Shown: positions 60,715 through 64,000 of the stretch, in pieces
Layout of the letters: every line of letters begins with the position of its first letter
How positions within the stretch are numbered: position 1 is the stretch's first letter
Assembly (NCBI RefSeq): GCF_008386695.1
Contig: NZ_VUOC01000002.1
Coordinates: forward strand, 1,170,481 to 1,234,480
DNA: 64,000 nt
Reading direction: 5' to 3'
Source of the DNA: Chitinophaga agrisoli
GTDB taxonomy: Bacteria > Bacteroidota > Bacteroidia > Chitinophagales > Chitinophagaceae
Position numbers and translations under genes: made by a program
The notes under the pieces: generated by a model
Told to the model about the DNA's origin: nothing
The model's input: the letters and a program-made list of their open reading frames with translations, nothing else
The model's database searches: none

Positions 60715-61791
60715 TTATTTGTGGTACAGTTGCTCCAGCTGGCGGAAGATCTTTTCCATCTCCGCATGATCATTTACGGGAGCGGGATTTGCAGCGATCT
60801 CACGGCGCACATAACGGATACGGTTATCTGTAAGCGGGTGGGAGCTCACAAACTCGGGGATCTTAAGTTTATGATCCAGCTTTTGCAATTCCTGCATCAG
60901 CTGCAGCATGCCTTGCTGGTTAACATGATTGCTGCGCATGGTGGCCAGCCCTTTTATATCCGCCTGCTCCTCATATTGGCGGGAGTAGGTAAGGCTGTAT
61001 AGCGCGCCGGCATTGGAGAACAATGCGCCGGTAGCAGCGCCGCTGTTACCGAAGGCAGCGGTCCATACCAGCGAGGTGCTCATATCACGGCATAACTTAT
61101 GAACAGAATGGCGGCAGGTAATATGCGCCACTTCGTGGGAAAGCAAAGCGGCCAGCTCCTCTTTGGTCTTCAGCCTTTTTAGTAACGCGGTATACACCAC
61201 TATATAACCGCCAGGCAGCGCGTAGGCATTCTCTATTTTACTGGGCGCCACCGTAAACGTAAGGGTATCCGGGGCATCCCATTTCATCTGGGCGGCAAAA
61301 CGGGTAAGCAGCTGGCTGGCAGCTGTATCCACCGGTTCATCCATACTGGCGCGGGCCATATCTCCCAGCTCCTTATCAAAAGACAAAGGCAGCCTGTCCA
61401 CCACGCGGTCTGCACACCAGGGCAATACCCAAAAATGGGCCGCCAATATAATACCGGCTATTGCCAGCAATATGAGAAGGCTCGCTTTTAAGCCACCACG
61501 GAGCGCCAGCTCATGTAAGCCGGCGCCCCGTATGTGCTTATAGTTTTGCAGGAAGTCTTTTACAAACACCGGGTCGCTTACTTCCAGCGTACCGGCATCC
61601 GTTCCCGTGCCGGTAATGCGGATAAAGTTACGGTCCACCAGTTCCATGGTGATCTCTGTAAACAGCCAATGCAGCTTTTTGGCAGGCATAGCGCCTCCTA
61701 TAAAGTCCAGCTGCAGGCTCTCCGTAAAAAGCTGGATAGTGACAGGGGTAGCATTGGCTACCTGGTGGTTGAAATAAACTCCCTTGAACAT
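60715..61791 (-). CDS. M48-family membrane metallopeptidase
   Basis: 358 residues. An N-terminal cytosolic domain (1-95) precedes one membrane segment (about 101-122) and an M48 peptidase domain with the zinc motif HEVAH (219-223) in LAALLSHEVAHITCRH; the third ligand is in RQYEEQADIKGLATM. ENAYALPGGYIVV is also an M48 signature. It probably degrades or matures envelope proteins on the periplasmic side. The start is 6 bp from the stop of the DUF898 gene, a pairing seen in other genomes. Substrate not known. Confidence 0.9.
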   Translation of the reverse strand: MFKGVYFNHQVANATPVTIQLFTESLQLDFIGGAMPAKKLHWLFTEITMELVDRNFIRITGTGTDAGTLEVSDPVFVKDFLQNYKHIRGAGLHELALRGGLKASLLILLAIAGIILAAHFWVLPWCADRVVDRLPLSFDKELGDMARASMDEPVDTAASQLLTRFAAQMKWDAPDTLTFTVAPSKIENAYALPGGYIVVYTALLKRLKTKEELAALLSHEVAHITCRHSVHKLCRDMSTSLVWTAAFGNSGAATGALFSNAGALYSLTYSRQYEEQADIKGLATMRSNHVNQQGMLQLMQELQKLDHKLKIPEFVSSHPLTDNRIRYVRREIAANPAPVNDHAEMEKIFRQLEQLYHK

Positions 61792-61797
61792 GCGTAA

Positions 61798-62784
61798 TTA
61801 GATAATACTCAGGTCCAGCATATCTGCCAGGTTTTCGCCGGTAGAGTTCCTGTATTCTTCTTCTGTCTGCCGCAGTTCTCTCAGCTCCAGATCACCCCGG
61901 ATCTCCACATGGTTCATGACGAACTCTATGGTGCGGATCTGTATCCAGGCATAGGCGATGCCAAAGGTGAAAACGAGCATCAGCATGTTTACGATAAGTA
62001 AGCCTGCCAATTCGCCGCCGGTAGCGGTAGAACGGCATTCCAGCACCTTGTTGTCCTTGCTGGTGAGGCGTATGTTATCGATGTAATAGCGGAAGATATC
62101 CGCCTGCCACCAGAAAGAATAAATACCCAGCGTTAAAACAGTTAGAATACACCCTTTCAGGTTCAGTTTAAAATACTCCCAGCCGTCACCATCGTAGAAG
62201 AACTCTCCACTACCAAAACGGAGATTACGCAGCAGGTAATTGCGTATGTTCATCGTCATCCAGGAGCCGTAGATACCAGCGGTAATAAGGGTGAGCAGCA
62301 GTTCTTTCGCCCACAGCTTAATGAATTCAGTCCTGTCGCCACGGTAGCCAAAACGGATGGCTCTCCAGGAAGTGCGGGACCAGTGGTAACGGTTGGCGCC
62401 ATGTATGGCATAAGGGATCAGCAGGAACACGATAAACACGTAGGTCAGTGCAATGAGCGTACCACTCACCGGCCCCGTAAGCCCCAATGCTCCGATAGCA
62501 AAGGCAAGTATATAGTATCCCACGATAGCGGCTACCACTATGATGAATCCTTTGAACATCTCGTTACCGGTGCCGCTCCATTCAAACCGGGAACCCTCCA
62601 TCTCTGTGGAGGAATACAGGTATTGCAGCCTTTTGGCTTTAGCCCAGGGATAATAAAGCCCAAGGGTTATAATGGTCAGCAGCATGTTTACAATGAGAAT
62701 ACCAAAATAGGTACCACCGTCGCCTTTAAATGATATTACAGGACGGTTAATGGGATTGCCCGAAGGGCCGTACTCTTGTTGCAT
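61798..62784 (-). CDS. DUF898/YjgN-family membrane protein
   Basis: 328 residues with about six membrane segments. Repeated FKG..FF/YW-type elements are visible: SFKGDGGTYFGILIVNMLLTIITLGLYYPWAKAKRLQYL and later LLTLITAGIYGSWMTMNI and VLTLGIYSFWWQADIFRYY are read in parts, the internal-repeat pattern of YjgN-like proteins. Function unknown. It is the first gene of a pair with the M48 peptidase 6 bp downstream, so it may present or regulate the protease. Confidence 0.87.
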   Translation of the reverse strand: MQQEYGPSGNPINRPVISFKGDGGTYFGILIVNMLLTIITLGLYYPWAKAKRLQYLYSSTEMEGSRFEWSGTGNEMFKGFIIVVAAIVGYYILAFAIGALGLTGPVSGTLIALTYVFIVFLLIPYAIHGANRYHWSRTSWRAIRFGYRGDRTEFIKLWAKELLLTLITAGIYGSWMTMNIRNYLLRNLRFGSGEFFYDGDGWEYFKLNLKGCILTVLTLGIYSFWWQADIFRYYIDNIRLTSKDNKVLECRSTATGGELAGLLIVNMLMLVFTFGIAYAWIQIRTIEFVMNHVEIRGDLELRELRQTEEEYRNSTGENLADMLDLSII

Positions 62785-62854
62785 AGGGGAAATAGGTTGT
62801 TATATAATGAAAACAAATATATTAAATATTTCCATTTTAACTGTCATGATAACT

Positions 62855-62889
62855 AAAAAAGGCTGCCCCTTGTATTAAGGAACAGCCTT
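62855..62889 (-). terminator. rho-independent terminator of csaA
   Basis: AAGGCTG pairs with CAGCCTT (62859-62865 with 62883-62889), with a second CCTT/AAGG stem inside, and TTTTTT follows on the minus strand. It ends the csaA transcript 36 bp past its stop. Confidence 0.7.
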
Positions 62890-62924
62890 ATCCGTTAGTT
62901 ATGAAGCGCTTGCGCACAAATTAA

Positions 62925-63257
62925 TTAATAGAGTCTTCCGCCCGGCGGCACAGTTTTACCTGGTTCGATCAGTACTACATTCCCATCTTTATCCGGTACG
63001 CCCAGGGTAAGCACTTCAGATATAAAGGGCCCTATCTGCCGCGGCGGAAAGTTTACCACGCATAATACCAGCTTATCCGCCAGCTCTTCCTTTGTGTAGT
63101 TTTGCACGATCTGGGCGGATGAGCGTTTGATGCCGATCTCTGGCCCCAGGTCAATGCTGAGCTTAAAGGCCGGTTTCCTGGCTTCCGGAAAATCCGCCAC
63201 TGCTATGACCTTGCCTACACGGATATCCAGTTTGTTAAAATCGTCTATTGTAGCCAT
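62925..63257 (-). CDS. csaA: CsaA-type tRNA-binding protein / export chaperone
   Basis: The ATG at 63257 gives 110 residues, the usual CsaA length; a TTG seven codons upstream is not favoured. It is a single EMAP-II-like OB fold: FNKLDIRVGKVIAV, KPAFKLSIDLG, KRSSAQIVQNYTKEEL and FPPRQIGPFISEVLTLG are near-consensus. In Bacillus CsaA binds preproteins and SecA; the fold also binds tRNA. It lies 29 bp after the kinase-like gene on the same strand and is followed by a terminator. Confidence 0.92.
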   Translation of the reverse strand: MATIDDFNKLDIRVGKVIAVADFPEARKPAFKLSIDLGPEIGIKRSSAQIVQNYTKEELADKLVLCVVNFPPRQIGPFISEVLTLGVPDKDGNVVLIEPGKTVPPGGRLY

Positions 63258-63286
63258 GACAAATTGTTTCAGCGGCAATATACTGT

Positions 63287-64000
63287 TTAACCCACATAAT
63301 ACTCTACTTCATGGGCTTCCCATAACACCGGCACTTCCAGCTTATGCACCAGCTTGTCCAGCGCAATGACCGGTATGGCGGCCTCCCGGCTCTTATTCTG
63401 CCGGTGCAGTTGCTGGTAAGGGCTTTCTATGTACACGATCTTTACCCTGGCGCCATATGACAGGAACAATGATATCAATTGTTCCCGCATCATACGGGTG
63501 GTATTGGTCGCATTCCACACAAAACCGGTTTGCTTGCGCAGATAAGCCCTGGCCAGTTCCTTGGCCGCCTGTATCACCTGCCCGTTGCCGGTTTTATCCG
63601 TAGCGGCTATATCATGCTGCTCCCGGATCCCATCCAGCGAGATCACCGGCCAGTGTTTGTAATTGCGTTGCACAAACGTATCCTTACCGGCGCCCGGTAA
63701 ACCGCTCATCAGCACCACCTCTGTCACAGGCTGCTCAAACGGCATATATTCCAGGTAAGCATCTTCCCGTTGCAGGTAATGCATACGCGCGTGGGATGAG
63801 GTAAAGGGTTTGGCAATACCCCAGCAGCCATACTCTTTGCACAGCTCTTCAAAACAATCCACGCGGTATAACATTTCCTGCTGGTCCGCGCAGCAGCGGC
63901 CCAGCACATCTGCCCGCGCCAGTAGCGCCAGCCATACGGTATTCACTTCCAGGCTGGCTCTCACCAGCGCTTTTACAGGATCCGGTTTTTCAAAGATCCA
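63287..64000 (-). CDS. P-loop kinase (polynucleotide kinase-like, AAA_33), partial
   Basis: The frame is still open at the window edge, so about 238 C-terminal residues are visible; an internal GTG at 63964 is not a real start. The visible part holds a P-loop kinase: Walker A is GLPGAGKDT, followed by WPVISLDGIREQH, FVWNATNTTRMMREQLI (lid-type Arg segment) and KIVYIESPYQQLHRQNKSRE. This matches the kinase domain of T4 Pnkp-like proteins (AAA_33). The 70 residues before it are helical with Cys and Trp and belong to an upstream domain, possibly HD-type, that cannot be seen. A role in RNA or nucleotide phosphorylation is possible, not shown. Followed by csaA. Confidence 0.8.
   Translation of the reverse strand, partial: WIFEKPDPVKALVRASLEVNTVWLALLARADVLGRCCADQQEMLYRVDCFEELCKEYGCWGIAKPFTSSHARMHYLQREDAYLEYMPFEQPVTEVVLMSGLPGAGKDTFVQRNYKHWPVISLDGIREQHDIAATDKTGNGQVIQAAKELARAYLRKQTGFVWNATNTTRMMREQLISLFLSYGARVKIVYIESPYQQLHRQNKSREAAIPVIALDKLVHKLEVPVLWEAHEVEYYVG

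Overview
The window reads as chromosome of a member of the Bacteroidota, most likely Chitinophagaceae and Chitinophaga-like. The evidence is two SusC/SusD pairs, PorT-type barrels, lipoproteins with Bacteroidota-style lipoboxes, genes with almost no Shine-Dalgarno sites, some TTG starts (rhlE, galM, bphO), TAnnTTTG-type promoter candidates and roughly 50% GC. Placement below phylum level is inference. No tRNA, rRNA, insertion sequence, integrase or CRISPR array was seen.

Left edge (1-2745): a truncated HlyD-type export adaptor, a small XRE regulator and two paralogous double-glycine-leader peptides form a probable peptide secretion or bacteriocin cluster that continues outside the window. A phosphopantetheinyl transferase follows. 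From 2809 to 9339 come mostly housekeeping or lone genes: a sugar isomerase-like secreted protein, NmrA-like protein, RhlE helicase, sorbosone dehydrogenase-like propeller, HD hydrolase, VOC protein and PP2C-like phosphatase.

Polysaccharide utilisation locus (9358-27793): susC-susD-clan GH-D glycosidase-galM face an AraC regulator. A second minus-strand operon encodes GH95, GH36, an SGNH esterase and a second, paralogous AraC regulator. Between them lies a decayed L-fuconate dehydratase gene. The enzymes suit a glycan with alpha-galactose, alpha-L-fucose (or L-galactose) and acyl groups. A shared 10-12 bp motif stands upstream of both operons and of the dead gene.

From 28114 to 36610: an SDR, two small membrane proteins, a pentapeptide protein, a beta-lactamase/TPR/CBM48 fusion, a RibD/DHFR-like reductase, a PfkB sugar kinase, a large CehA/McbA metallohydrolase and a VOC protein.

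Glycerol and organophosphate locus (36774-49591): a DeoR/GlpR regulator diverges from glpD-glpK-glpF, then glpQ-susC-susD and a PafA-type phosphatase. Together these could bind glycerophosphodiesters at the outer membrane, hydrolyse them, dephosphorylate the product, import glycerol and oxidise it to DHAP. Striking inverted repeats lie in the glpR/glpD gap, and one arm recurs just before this second susC.

From 49677 to 52795: VOC, SRPBCC and DUF1772-like genes and an NmrA-like gene. Light-sensing operon (59858 to 52857, minus strand): heme oxygenase, a bacteriophytochrome that ends after its PHY domain, a 1494-residue CheB-CheR-PAS-histidine kinase and a stand-alone receiver, all tightly overlapped. 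The right end holds a dihaem cytochrome c, an M48 protease/DUF898 pair, CsaA and the end of a polynucleotide-kinase-like protein.
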